Assembly: GCA_937934745.1 (NCBI GenBank)
Contig: CALGZC010000038.1
Coordinates: 1 to 64,000, forward strand
From: an uncultured Blastocatellia bacterium
GTDB lineage: Bacteria; Acidobacteriota; Blastocatellia; Chloracidobacteriales; Chloracidobacteriaceae
DNA: 64,000 nt
Direction of reading: 5' to 3'
This document shows positions 54,504 through 63,391 of this stretch, piece after piece. The stretch's first letter is position 1. Every line of letters starts with the position of its first letter. A model generated the notes under the pieces. It saw only the letters and a program-made list of their open reading frames with translations, had not been told where the DNA came from and did no database searches. Both the position numbers and the translations under genes were made by a program.

Positions 54504-56180
54504 ATGCCTGAGACGACCCCTGCACCACTGAACACCGCCCCAACATCTGCCCCGGGCACACTCACCCCGACCACCGGCCAGTTGACTGCCGTCGGCGTCC
54601 CCGACCTGATCCGCCGCGCCTACGGTGAGCGTTTCACCGGCGAGCTCCTACTCAAGCGTGGCGACGAACAAAAGCAAATCTACTTTGAAACCGGGAATAT
54701 CGTTTTTGCTTCCAGCAACCAGCCCGCAGACCGCATTGGTGCAGCCCTGCTGCGCCAGGGACTCATCACCCAGGCCGATTTCGACCAGGTTCTCGCCCAA
54801 ACGGCTACCGGAAAACGTTTCGGACAGGCCCTGGTTGAAGCCGGACTGATGTCCCAACGCGATCTCCTGACGAACATCACCTTTCAAATCCTTGACATCA
54901 TTTACTCAGTGTTCAACTGGACGACCGGCACGTTTACCTTTATCGCCGGTGAACAGCGTGTCGCCGAGGAACTTAAGCTCAAGCTCACCACGGCCAGCAT
55001 CATTCTGGAAGGCGTCCGACGCATCGAGGACTTTGGTATCATCCGGCGCGGACTCGGCGACCTCAACCGCTTTATTGCCCCCGCATCGTCGCCGCTCCTG
55101 CGCCTGCAAACCATGACCCTCAAGCCGTTCGAACGCCAACTACTTGAACTCATCACGCAACCACTTGACCTGCTGCACCTGCTGATCATCGCCGGCGCTC
55201 CCCCCGCCACCACCCTCAAGGCGCTGTTCGGTCTGCTTTCGGCCGGCGTCCTGGAACAAACTGACCCGCCGACCGTGTCCCATGACACCGGCAAGCTCGA
55301 AATTCCGGCAGTGCTGCGCCCGCCCATCCCGCTGTCCGCCTCCGCTGCCGTCTCCCAGGCCCTGCCGGCCTATGCCCCAGACCATGCGGCGCTGCGGGCA
55401 CAACTCGACGACCTCTGGGCACGCCTCCGCCTCAGTAACCCCTACGCCCTGTTCCAGATTGCCCACGGTGCCTCCCTGGAAGACCTCAACGCCGCCTATC
55501 TGCGCCTCGCCAGCCGCTTTCACCCGGATCGCTTCCTGACGGCACCCCTGCCACTCCGCCGGGAAATTGATGAGGCCTTCCGGCACATCGCACACCACTA
55601 CGAGCACCTGCGTCAACAGCTGTTCCAGAACCGTCTGGCGCACACGACGGGTCGTTTGGCAACAGCGCCCACGGTGACCCGCAGCACCGGCGCCTATCCG
55701 GCGATCACGACCGGAAAGCTGCCAGCTTCGGACACAATCCTGCCGCCACCCCGCCCGGAGCAGGCGCAACGGCGGCCGAACCCCGTTAAACCAACCGGCA
55801 ACCCAGACGTCGATGCTGCCATTGACGACCTTTTAGCCTATCTCGATGACCAAAAAGCGCCGCTTGTGGTCGGCGACTCCCTGTCGCTTTTGCTCCGTAC
55901 CGAACCACCGTTTGCGCTCCCACGCGAGCGGGTGGCGGAAATCATTGCCGGCTGGGCTTACCACCAGGCCGGCCAGCGCAACCGCCCACTGAACGAAATG
56001 TTCCTTGCTGCTCTCGAGGATATTCGCCATGCCGAACGCGCGCGAGTCCTGCGGGCCTTCAATCCCGATGCCTTTTACGAAACATTCATTGCCGATCTGA
56101 TGCTCTTTTGCCCACCGGATGAACAGGAGTTATTCCGGCTCAAGCTCGGTGGCCTCCAGGAGTTTTTGCGCCACGCGTAA
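54504..56180 (+). CDS. DUF4388 and J-domain protein
   Basis: 558 residues, cytoplasmic. The N-terminal part (about 20-140) is a DUF4388/PATAN-like domain (RFTGELLLKRGDEQKQIYFETGNIVFA), followed by GLITQADFDQVLAQ...GKRFGQALVEAGLM, a T2SSE_N-like repeat. A J-domain-like helix pair (about 312-345) contains HPD in RFHPDRF, which in DnaJ proteins stimulates DnaK. The C-terminal helical part (about 415-558) is not recognised. PATAN proteins often work with two-component and motility-like regulation, so the HPD may link that to a chaperone. Start without ribosome binding site. Confidence 0.83.
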   Translation: MPETTPAPLNTAPTSAPGTLTPTTGQLTAVGVPDLIRRAYGERFTGELLLKRGDEQKQIYFETGNIVFASSNQPADRIGAALLRQGLITQADFDQVLAQTATGKRFGQALVEAGLMSQRDLLTNITFQILDIIYSVFNWTTGTFTFIAGEQRVAEELKLKLTTASIILEGVRRIEDFGIIRRGLGDLNRFIAPASSPLLRLQTMTLKPFERQLLELITQPLDLLHLLIIAGAPPATTLKALFGLLSAGVLEQTDPPTVSHDTGKLEIPAVLRPPIPLSASAAVSQALPAYAPDHAALRAQLDDLWARLRLSNPYALFQIAHGASLEDLNAAYLRLASRFHPDRFLTAPLPLRREIDEAFRHIAHHYEHLRQQLFQNRLAHTTGRLATAPTVTRSTGAYPAITTGKLPASDTILPPPRPEQAQRRPNPVKPTGNPDVDAAIDDLLAYLDDQKAPLVVGDSLSLLLRTEPPFALPRERVAEIIAGWAYHQAGQRNRPLNEMFLAALEDIRHAERARVLRAFNPDAFYETFIADLMLFCPPDEQELFRLKLGGLQEFLRHA

Positions 56181-56226
56181 CGTTTCCTGTCCCTTGTGAT
56201 CCCTAAGCCGTACCGAGGTTCTGCTT

Positions 56227-56991
56227 ATGCCGCATCATCACGACCGCTCTCCTCGCCTACCCCTGCGTCCGACCCATCCGCATTGCGCGACAGGGCGTTT
56301 GTTTGTTGGCTTGGCACTGAGCGCGGCCCTCGTCCTCGCCGGCAGTAGCCCGGATGTGCGCGGACAGATCGCACCCGACCCGGCGGCCACGCGCCCCCGG
56401 ACCATCGCCCCATCTGGGAGCCAGCGCGTGACCTTGCCGGCCGGCACGCTGCTCGTCCTCGAACTGCTGACCCCCGTCCACACCCGCATCAACGGTCCCG
56501 GCGACGAGGTCACGGCCCAGCTAAAATCATCGGTGCGCCTCGACGACGGGACGCTCGTCCTTCCCCGCGGCACGGAAGTTCACGGCGTGGTTGCCGCCGT
56601 CAGTCCGGCCAGGATGCCGCAGCGCCCGGCGCGCCTGCGGCTGGTGTTTGATACCCTTGTCACCGACCTTGGCCACCAACCCATGGTGGCCAAGGTCGTC
56701 TCCATTGATGACAGCCAGCTCGAAATGCGCCTGCACGCCGACCGTGACGGCACCGTCTCCGGCGGCCGGTCAGGTCGGCGGACCGTCAACAATGCCATCC
56801 ACGGCGGCTGGCTGGGCAGCATCGGTGCCGGAGTAGTGATCCTGAGTGGCGGTCCCAAAGCTGCGGCAGCCGGCGCGCTCGGCGGCGGCGCACTCGGCGG
56901 TGTGCTGCTCACCCACGGTAACGACATCCGTCTGCCGCAGGGAACCATTGTCCGCCTCACCCTGACCAAACCCACGACGATTGCCCTGTGA
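56227..56991 (+). CDS. Exported protein with glycine-zipper-like C-terminus
   Basis: 254 residues. A positively charged N-terminus and hydrophobic stretch (about 23-45) end in RGQIAP. A beta-rich domain (about 68-150, with LLTPVHTRINGPGDEVTAQL and LPRGTEVHGVV) resembles the C-terminal fold of TrbI/VirB10-like proteins. The last third has a Gly/Ala-rich membrane-like segment (AAAAGALGGGALGGVLL) followed by RLPQGTIVRLTL. The stop overlaps the M16 peptidase GTG start (GTGA). It could be an outer membrane or periplasmic protein; function unknown. Confidence 0.75.
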   Translation: MPHHHDRSPRLPLRPTHPHCATGRLFVGLALSAALVLAGSSPDVRGQIAPDPAATRPRTIAPSGSQRVTLPAGTLLVLELLTPVHTRINGPGDEVTAQLKSSVRLDDGTLVLPRGTEVHGVVAAVSPARMPQRPARLRLVFDTLVTDLGHQPMVAKVVSIDDSQLEMRLHADRDGTVSGGRSGRRTVNNAIHGGWLGSIGAGVVILSGGPKAAAAGALGGGALGGVLLTHGNDIRLPQGTIVRLTLTKPTTIAL

Positions 56992-58394
56992 AGAAAGCCA
57001 TTCCACCGACCCCAACCCCAGACACTACCCCCACCCAGTCTCCACCCTATGTTCCGGCACACCTGACCACGCCGCGTCGGGCCGGACGGCAGCGCGGACG
57101 CCACTGCACAACACTGCCGAGCGGACTGACGGTTATCGTCGAACCGATGGCGCATGTCCGCGCCGTGGCACTTTCCGTCTGGAGCTGCATCGGCGCGCGC
57201 CACGAACCGGCAGCGCTCAACGGCATCAGCCACTTTGTTGAACACATGCTCTTCAAGGGCACCGCGCGGCGGACGACCCGGCAGATTGCCGTCGAAAGTG
57301 ACCGCCTCGGCGGCTGCGTCGAAGCCGCGACCATGATGGAAGGTGTCAACTACTACATTCAAACCCTTGACCTGGACTGGCCCAAGGCGCTTGACCTTTT
57401 GGCCGACCTGCTCTGTGCACCGCGTTTTGACGAAACCGAGTTCCAGCGCGAGCGCGCCGTCATCCTGGAAGAGATGAAGATGATTGCCGACAACCCCGAA
57501 GAACTCATCTTCGAACTGTTTCTGTCGAACTTCTTCCCGCATCACCCCCTGGGACGCCCGATTGAAGGCACCCCCCGCACGCTGCGCCGCCTCACACCGG
57601 ACGACCTGCGCCGGTTTCACCGACTGGCCTACCACCCCCGGCAGCTCGTCCTGTCGGTCGCCGGCCATGTCACCCCTGATGATGTTCTCGAAGCGGCCCG
57701 AACATACTTCACGGCTGCACCGCAACCATCTGACTATCAACAGGTTGAACCTTGTGTCGGCGCGCTGACCTTCTGTCTCAACCAGGAACGTGACTTCGAG
57801 CAAGTCCACCTCCTGCTCGGATTGCCCGCTCCGGCGCTGCTGGCCCCGGAACGCACGGCATCCACCCTCCTGACAACCCTGCTCGGCGGCGGACTCAGTT
57901 CACGGCTCTTTCTCCGCATCCGTGAAGAAGCCGGTCTCGCCTACAACATCTATGCCGACACCATGGCCTACCGCGATGCCGGCGTGTTCCTCATCTATGC
58001 GGCCGTTGCCCCACGCCATCTCAAGCGGACCGTCCAGGCCATCATCCGCGAGGTCGCCGCCGTCGCCCACGGTGACTTGACTGCCGATGAGGTTGCGCTG
58101 GCCAAAGCCCAGCACCTTACCGGACTCTATCTCGGACGCGACAGCGCCAGCGTCCGCGCCAATCAGAACGGGTATCAGCACATCACCTTTGGTCAAGTCT
58201 TTAGCAACCGAACCCTGGCGCGAGACATTCAGGCCGTCACCCACGCTGACGTGCAACGGCTGGCCAAGGAAATCTTTGCCGGCCAAACCTTCTCAGCCCT
58301 TGCCCTGGGGCCGCTGGGGCGGTTTGGCCTGCAATCGAACTGGCTCCACGTCCCACGCCACGTTTCACGTTCAACAGTTCATGTAGCGGCTTAA
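56988..58394 (+). CDS. M16-family zinc peptidase
   Basis: Metallopeptidase of 468 residues like the mitochondrial processing peptidase and bacterial YmxG. The inverted zinc motif HFVEH (in GISHFVEHMLFKGT, about 83-96) and the downstream glutamate in ERAVILEEMKM are present, with the C-terminal half (SSRLFLRIREEAGLAYNIYA, about 303-322). A Pro/Thr-rich N-terminal extension of about 40 residues is unusual. Start is GTG 56988, overlapping the preceding stop. Likely cytoplasmic. Confidence 0.92.
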   Translation: MKKAIPPTPTPDTTPTQSPPYVPAHLTTPRRAGRQRGRHCTTLPSGLTVIVEPMAHVRAVALSVWSCIGARHEPAALNGISHFVEHMLFKGTARRTTRQIAVESDRLGGCVEAATMMEGVNYYIQTLDLDWPKALDLLADLLCAPRFDETEFQRERAVILEEMKMIADNPEELIFELFLSNFFPHHPLGRPIEGTPRTLRRLTPDDLRRFHRLAYHPRQLVLSVAGHVTPDDVLEAARTYFTAAPQPSDYQQVEPCVGALTFCLNQERDFEQVHLLLGLPAPALLAPERTASTLLTTLLGGGLSSRLFLRIREEAGLAYNIYADTMAYRDAGVFLIYAAVAPRHLKRTVQAIIREVAAVAHGDLTADEVALAKAQHLTGLYLGRDSASVRANQNGYQHITFGQVFSNRTLARDIQAVTHADVQRLAKEIFAGQTFSALALGPLGRFGLQSNWLHVPRHVSRSTVHVAA

Positions 58395-58415
58395 CGTTCC
58401 ACGCCGAATACGGCC

Positions 58416-59207
58416 ATGCGCTTTACCATCCTTGCCAGTGGCAGCACCGGCAACGCCACCCTCATCGAAACGGCCCAGACGGCGGTCCTCATCGACGCCG
58501 GCCTGTCTGCCCGCGCCCTTGTCCGCCGGATGACCGCCGTTGGCTTTGACCCGGCCCGCCTGACCGCCGTTTTGATCACCCATGAACACAGCGACCACGT
58601 CGGCGGTCTATCAGTCCTGGCCCGGCAACTGAACCTTCCGGTCTTTATTGCCCCGGCAGCCCGGCGCCACTTACGCCTGCCGGAAAAGGAGGCTGCCGCC
58701 ATCCGCTGGGCTGACCCACTCGCGCCCGAACAACCGGTCGTCCTCGGCGACCTCACCCTGATGCCAATTGCTGCCCCCCACGATGCCGCCGAACCATTTG
58801 TCTTTACGGCAACCGCCGGCGGTGTCAAACTGGGCATTGTCACCGACCTCGGCTACATCCCACCTCAGGTCGCGCACCGCCTCGTCGGCTGCCAGGCGCT
58901 CATTCTTGAAGCGAACCACGACGGTGACATGCTCCGCGCCGGACCCTACCCGTGGGAACTCAAGCAGCGCGTCGCCGGCCGGCTCGGCCACCTTTCCAAC
59001 GATGAAATGGCCCGCTTTTTACGGGAAGACTTTGACGGCAACGCTGCCCACATCGTCCTGGCCCACCTCAGTCGCCAGAACAACCACCCGGCGCTGGCCC
59101 GCCTGGCCGCCCTGCAGGCGCTGGCGGGCCACACCGTACACCGCGACTGGGAAGCAGTTATCACCGTTACACCACCTGACGGATTGCCACACTGGTACAC
59201 GCTGTGA
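58416..59207 (+). CDS. Metallo-beta-lactamase-fold hydrolase (YycJ/WalJ type)
   Basis: 263 residues. The MBL metal motif HEHSDHVGGL (about 55-64) and an N-terminal ASGSTGNATLIE are typical of the YycJ (WalJ) exonuclease-like family. Later metal ligands include PHDA (about 125), VTDLG, EANHD (about 170) and a C-terminal HLS. Members are thought to act in DNA mismatch repair or nucleotide processing. Its stop overlaps the thioesterase start as GTGA. Confidence 0.88.
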   Translation: MRFTILASGSTGNATLIETAQTAVLIDAGLSARALVRRMTAVGFDPARLTAVLITHEHSDHVGGLSVLARQLNLPVFIAPAARRHLRLPEKEAAAIRWADPLAPEQPVVLGDLTLMPIAAPHDAAEPFVFTATAGGVKLGIVTDLGYIPPQVAHRLVGCQALILEANHDGDMLRAGPYPWELKQRVAGRLGHLSNDEMARFLREDFDGNAAHIVLAHLSRQNNHPALARLAALQALAGHTVHRDWEAVITVTPPDGLPHWYTL

Positions 59208-59659
59208 CACGTCACCCACGGCCTCGCTCCGACTTTCACTTCACCTATCCGCTGCGCGTCCGCTGGGCCGAAGTTGACCGTCAGGGGGTCGTCTTCAACG
59301 GCCATTACCTGACCTACTTCGACGTCGGCGTGACGGAATACTGGCGCGCCGCCGGAATGAGCTATCCGGGGGACTTTGTCACCGACGCCGCCGATCTCTT
59401 CCTGGTCAAAGCCACCGTTGAATATTATGCCCCGGCTCATTTTGACGACCTGCTGGACATTGCCGTTCGCTGCGTCCGGCTGGGGCGGTCAAGCATGACC
59501 TACGCCCTGGCGGTGTACCGCCAAGCAACGTGTTTGACCGGCGGCGAACTCATTTACGTTTACACCGATCCCCACACCCGCACGGCGCAGACGCTTCCCG
59601 ACGCCATTCGGGACGCCCTGTACCGATTTGAACCAACCCTTGCCCCGACCCAATCCTGA
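59204..59659 (+). CDS. Acyl-CoA thioesterase, YbgC/FadM type
   Basis: Hotdog-fold enzyme of 151 residues. It shows VRWAEVDRQGVVFNGHYLTYFDVGVTEYWRA (about 20-50; in this family the Asp before the Gln/Pro-Gly is catalytic) and YYAPAHFDDLLDI. It hydrolyses short acyl-CoA thioesters. GTG 59204 start. A 22-bp duplication covers its stop codon and the start of purB. Confidence 0.9.
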   Translation: MTRHPRPRSDFHFTYPLRVRWAEVDRQGVVFNGHYLTYFDVGVTEYWRAAGMSYPGDFVTDAADLFLVKATVEYYAPAHFDDLLDIAVRCVRLGRSSMTYALAVYRQATCLTGGELIYVYTDPHTRTAQTLPDAIRDALYRFEPTLAPTQS

Positions 59660-59701
59660 TTGCACGCTACGCGCTACCATGATTGCCCGCTACGCGCTAC
59701 C
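59657..59701. repeat. 22-bp tandem duplication at the purB start
   Basis: tgattgcacgctacgcgcta and the following cc recur 23 bases later with one mismatch (a/c). The first copy contains the thioesterase stop; the second contains the purB start. The upstream copy is out of frame with purB. Confidence 0.85.
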
Positions 59702-61010
59702 TGAAATGACCGCTCTGTGGAGTGACGAACGGCGCTTTGCCACCTGGCTCGCCGTTGAACTCGCCGCCTGCGAGGTCCAGGCCGAACTTGGCCTCATTCC
59801 GTCCGCCGCCCTGGCGGACATCCGCGCCAAGGCCCGGTTCTCCGTTGCCCGCATTGCTGAACTGGAACAGACCACACGCCATGATGTTATTGCCTTCACA
59901 ACGGCGCTCGCCGAAGCCATCGGCCCCGCCGCCCGCTATATCCACTTTGGACTCACCTCGTCAGATGTCGTGGACACCGCCCAGGCCATACTCCTGCGCG
60001 ACGCCTGCGACCTTCTCGTGCAGCGCGTGGACGCCTTTGCCGCCGCGCTCAAGACGCGCGCCTACGAACACAAGGACACCGTAATGATCGGACGCACGCA
60101 CGGCGTCCACGCCGAACCAACAACCTTCGGGCTGGTGCTGGCGCTGTACTACGCCGACACGCAGCGCAATCGGCAACGCCTGGTGCAGGCACGCCACACC
60201 GTTGCCGTCGGCAAGCTCTCCGGTGCGGTCGGCACATTCGCCCACCTTCCCCCGGAAGTTGAAGCGCGCGTCTGTGCCCGCCTCGGACTCACACCCGACC
60301 CGATCTCAACCCAAATCGTCCAACGCGATCGCCACGCCGAACTCCTTACCACCCTGGCCCTCATCGGTGCCGGAATTGAAAAACTGGCGCTTGAGGTCCG
60401 TCATCTACAACGCACCGAAGTGCGCGAAGTGCGGGAAGCCTTCGGTACGGGCCAGAAAGGCTCGTCGGCGATGCCACACAAACGCAATCCCATCGTCGCC
60501 GAGCAACTTTGCGGGCTGGCGCGCATTCTCCGCGCCAACGCCCAGGCAGCACTGGAAAACATTGCCCTCTGGCACGAACGCGATATTTCACATTCGAGCG
60601 TCGAACGCATTATCCTGCCGGACAGTTGCATCCTTGCCGATTACATGCTTGCCAAAGCCACGGAGCTGGTGCAGGGACTGGTCGTGGACGCAGACCGCAT
60701 GCGCGCCAACCTGGAGAGCCTGCGCGGCGTGATCTTTTCCGGAACACTCCTGCTCGAACTCGTCCGCCGTGGGTTGGAACGGGAAGCCGCCTACGCCATT
60801 GTCCAACGGCTGGCCCTGGCAGCGTGGGATCACGGCGCTGATTTTCAGACGTTGGTCGGCCGCGATCCGGATGTGCAACGCCTACTCACACCGGAAGACC
60901 TGACCCGGATCTTCACCCTGCCACACCACCTGCGTCACGTTGATGCCATCTTCCGGCGTGTCTTCCCGCCACCGGACACCGCGCCTCCTGGAGAGGCAGA
61001 ACTGTTTTAA
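59679..61010 (+). CDS. purB: Adenylosuccinate lyase
   Basis: Purine synthesis enzyme of 443 residues that cleaves SAICAR and adenylosuccinate to give fumarate. Fumarase-superfamily motifs are clear: IHFGLTSSDVVDTA (about 86-99), GRTHGVHAEPTTFG (catalytic His) and the signature GSSAMPHKRNPI (about 265-276). The tracked start 59628 is upstream; ATG 59679 (MIARYALPEMTALWSDE) is the family start. Confidence 0.96.
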   Translation: MIARYALPEMTALWSDERRFATWLAVELAACEVQAELGLIPSAALADIRAKARFSVARIAELEQTTRHDVIAFTTALAEAIGPAARYIHFGLTSSDVVDTAQAILLRDACDLLVQRVDAFAAALKTRAYEHKDTVMIGRTHGVHAEPTTFGLVLALYYADTQRNRQRLVQARHTVAVGKLSGAVGTFAHLPPEVEARVCARLGLTPDPISTQIVQRDRHAELLTTLALIGAGIEKLALEVRHLQRTEVREVREAFGTGQKGSSAMPHKRNPIVAEQLCGLARILRANAQAALENIALWHERDISHSSVERIILPDSCILADYMLAKATELVQGLVVDADRMRANLESLRGVIFSGTLLLELVRRGLEREAAYAIVQRLALAAWDHGADFQTLVGRDPDVQRLLTPEDLTRIFTLPHHLRHVDAIFRRVFPPPDTAPPGEAELF

Positions 61011-61233
61011 CGAACCGGTTGTCACAAAACCGTTCTCACAACACTGTCCTTACTCCGTTGGGACACGGAACTTTTCGCATTGCCGTTCGTTGGACAGAAC
61101 GTGTTTCGCTAAACAATCATCGCCGCCGGACTGACCGAGCCGGCGACCGAACCGGCTTCAGCCCGGTGGCCTCTTCAGGGTGACGTACGCCTAAGACGCC
61201 CGCTACAGGGTACGCGCAAGGAGATAGAAAGTC

Positions 61234-62775
61234 ATGACTCGTTATCAGACGATAGTACATATCCCCCAACCACTCCAAACCCTGGCACGCCACGCCCTCC
61301 ACATCAAAACCTGGCTTGCCGTGACACTCCTCATCACGGCGGCGCTCCTCGGCGGCATCGGAGGAACGGCTGCTGCCCGGTGGTTTACCCCACGGACGGA
61401 CAGCCCTCCCCCCACCCCACCGCCCGGACTGCCGGCGCACAGCGGTGAAGCCCTCGCCACCAGTGGCTTTTCGGCCGTTGTCAAAGCCACCCTCCCGGCC
61501 GTTGTCAACATCTCCACAACCCGCGCCCCACAACGTCCGCTGGCTCCGGGCTTTGAGTTTCCTTTCTTTCCAGATATCTTCGGCCCCGAGCTGCAACGCC
61601 CCCAGCCCGCCACTAGTCTCGGCTCCGGAGTCGTCGTGCGTGCCGATGGCTACCTGCTCACCAACCACCACGTCATTGACGGCGCGAGCGACATCAAGGT
61701 GACCTTCGCTGACGGCCGCAGCCTCCGGGCCAAACTCATCGGCACCGATCCCAAAACCGACATTGCCGTTCTCAAAGTCGAGGAAACCAACTTACCGGTC
61801 ATCCCGCTGGGGGACTCCAATCAAGTCCAAGTCGGCGACTTTGCCCTCGCCATCGGCAACCCCTTCGGCCTCGGTCAAACCGTCACCTTTGGCATCATCA
61901 GTGCGCTTGGTCGCGGCAACCTCGGCATCGAAACCTACGAAGACTTCATCCAAACCGACGCCGCGATCAACCCCGGTAACTCCGGAGGCGCTCTGATTAA
62001 CCTTCAGGGGCAGCTCATCGGCATCAACACGGCCATCATTGCACGCGGTGCACAGGGGAACCAGGGCATTGGCTTTGCCGTGCCCATCAATATGGCACGG
62101 CTTGTCATGGAGCAGCTCATCACCAAGGGGCGCGTCGTACGCGGCTACCTGGGCGTTACCCTCCAGGACCTCAATGAGGCCCTCGCCAAACAATTCGGCG
62201 TCCCGGATCAACGGGGCGTTGTCGTCACCGATGTGGCGCCGGATAGCCCGGCGGCTAAGGCCGGGTTTCAGCCCGGCGATGTCATCGTGGCCTTTGCGGG
62301 GCAGCCCGTCCGCGACCTCCGCACCCTGCGCCTAACGGTTGCCCAAACACCACCCGGCACGACGGTCAAACTCAAAATTCTCCGCAACAAAGCGCCGCGC
62401 GAACTGACCGCCACCCTCGACGAACTCCCCGAAGATCAGCCACTGGCCAGAGAACCCGGTAACAATAACGAGCCGCCCGCCACCACACCGGCTGGCAGCG
62501 CTTTGGCAGGTGTCGTTGTTGCCGAGCTTGCGCCGGCCGTGCGCGCCCGCCTCAACCTGAAAGGTGGGGTCGTTGTCCGTGCCGTCCAGCCATCTAGCGC
62601 GGCCGCCGAAGCTGGACTCCAACGCGACGACATCATCCTCCAGGTCAACCAGCAACCCGTCTCCAGCGTCACGGCGTTTGACGCCGCCGTGCGCCAAAGC
62701 CACGGCGAGGTCTTGCTGCGCATTTACCGTGGCGGTGTCAACCTGTTTCTCGTTGTCCCACTGGACCGCAACTAA
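61234..62775 (+). CDS. degP: DegP/HtrA-type periplasmic serine protease
   Basis: Envelope quality-control protease of 513 residues. A signal or anchor segment (about 25-50) precedes a trypsin-like domain with all three catalytic residues: His (TNHHVIDG), Asp (KTDIAVLKV) and Ser (NPGNSGGALI). Two PDZ domains follow (about 305-395, VTDVAPDSPAAKAGFQPGDVI; and about 425-505, VRAVQPSSAAAEAGL). AAGGAG precedes ATG 61234. A terminator follows. Confidence 0.95.
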   Translation: MTRYQTIVHIPQPLQTLARHALHIKTWLAVTLLITAALLGGIGGTAAARWFTPRTDSPPPTPPPGLPAHSGEALATSGFSAVVKATLPAVVNISTTRAPQRPLAPGFEFPFFPDIFGPELQRPQPATSLGSGVVVRADGYLLTNHHVIDGASDIKVTFADGRSLRAKLIGTDPKTDIAVLKVEETNLPVIPLGDSNQVQVGDFALAIGNPFGLGQTVTFGIISALGRGNLGIETYEDFIQTDAAINPGNSGGALINLQGQLIGINTAIIARGAQGNQGIGFAVPINMARLVMEQLITKGRVVRGYLGVTLQDLNEALAKQFGVPDQRGVVVTDVAPDSPAAKAGFQPGDVIVAFAGQPVRDLRTLRLTVAQTPPGTTVKLKILRNKAPRELTATLDELPEDQPLAREPGNNNEPPATTPAGSALAGVVVAELAPAVRARLNLKGGVVVRAVQPSSAAAEAGLQRDDIILQVNQQPVSSVTAFDAAVRQSHGEVLLRIYRGGVNLFLVVPLDRN

Positions 62776-62796
62776 CCGGCACTTTTGGCGGCGGCA

Positions 62797-62830
62797 GGCA
62801 GGCGTCCACCGTGACGCCCGCCTTTTGTTT
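62797..62830 (+). terminator. Rho-independent terminator after degP
   Basis: A 10-bp stem with one mismatch (ggcaggcgtc / gacgcccgcc), loop caccgt, then ttttgttt. It lies 21 bases after the degP stop codon. Confidence 0.8.
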
Positions 62831-62941
62831 GGCAGCGAACCTTTGGTGTATGTTTGGCACAGGGTCTGCTGCCAGGCACCGCAGACTCCAAACCAACGCA
62901 CCGTCTGAACCCTCAGCCGGCTCCCGTCAGCTCCCTACCAC

Positions 62942-63391
62942 ATGGCTTTCCGCTTCCAAAAACGCGACGCCCTCTTTGCCGCCGTCGTCGCGCTGGTCAT
63001 CGCCGGGTTGTCTTACCTGTCGAGCACCGGCAAGCGACCGCGGCCGGTAGCCGCCACCTGTGATGTATCGCGCCAAAAACCAGACCTGCCGGTACGCGAG
63101 CGGCGTGGGCAATGCCTCAGCTGCCATGACCCTCAGCACGGAGCGGCCGTAGCACATCGCCTACAGCCGACCCACCCGCAAAAATGGCTCGATGAAAAAT
63201 TTGCTTGCACCGGCTGCCATGTCCTCGCTAAACCCACATGGCCCACACAACCATCGCGCCAGACATCCCCACCGCCGGGAGGATACACACACTGCCATGC
63301 CGACCAAGAAAGCTTCTTCTGCTCCTGCTCACCAAACCGCCGCGCCGCTGACCTACGCCAACTACATCGGTGGCCAATGGGTTCCCGCTAA
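62942..63391 (+). CDS. Membrane-anchored c-type cytochrome-like ORF
   Basis: 149 residues. A membrane helix (about 10-28) is followed by two heme c motifs, CLSCH (about 58-62) and CTGCH (about 89-93), so it is a plausible small multiheme electron carrier facing the periplasm. The last ~30 residues (after THCHADQ) overlap the aldehyde dehydrogenase gene by 95 bases in another frame and do not look structured. The real protein may end earlier or the sequence may contain a frameshift. No ribosome binding site is obvious at ATG 62942. Confidence 0.65.
   Translation: MAFRFQKRDALFAAVVALVIAGLSYLSSTGKRPRPVAATCDVSRQKPDLPVRERRGQCLSCHDPQHGAAVAHRLQPTHPQKWLDEKFACTGCHVLAKPTWPTQPSRQTSPPPGGYTHCHADQESFFCSCSPNRRAADLRQLHRWPMGSR

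Noticed and set aside
61117-61671. 184-residue minus-strand ORF over the degP start
   Set aside because: Antisense shadow of degP and its leader; Gly/Arg-rich, no supporting start signal.
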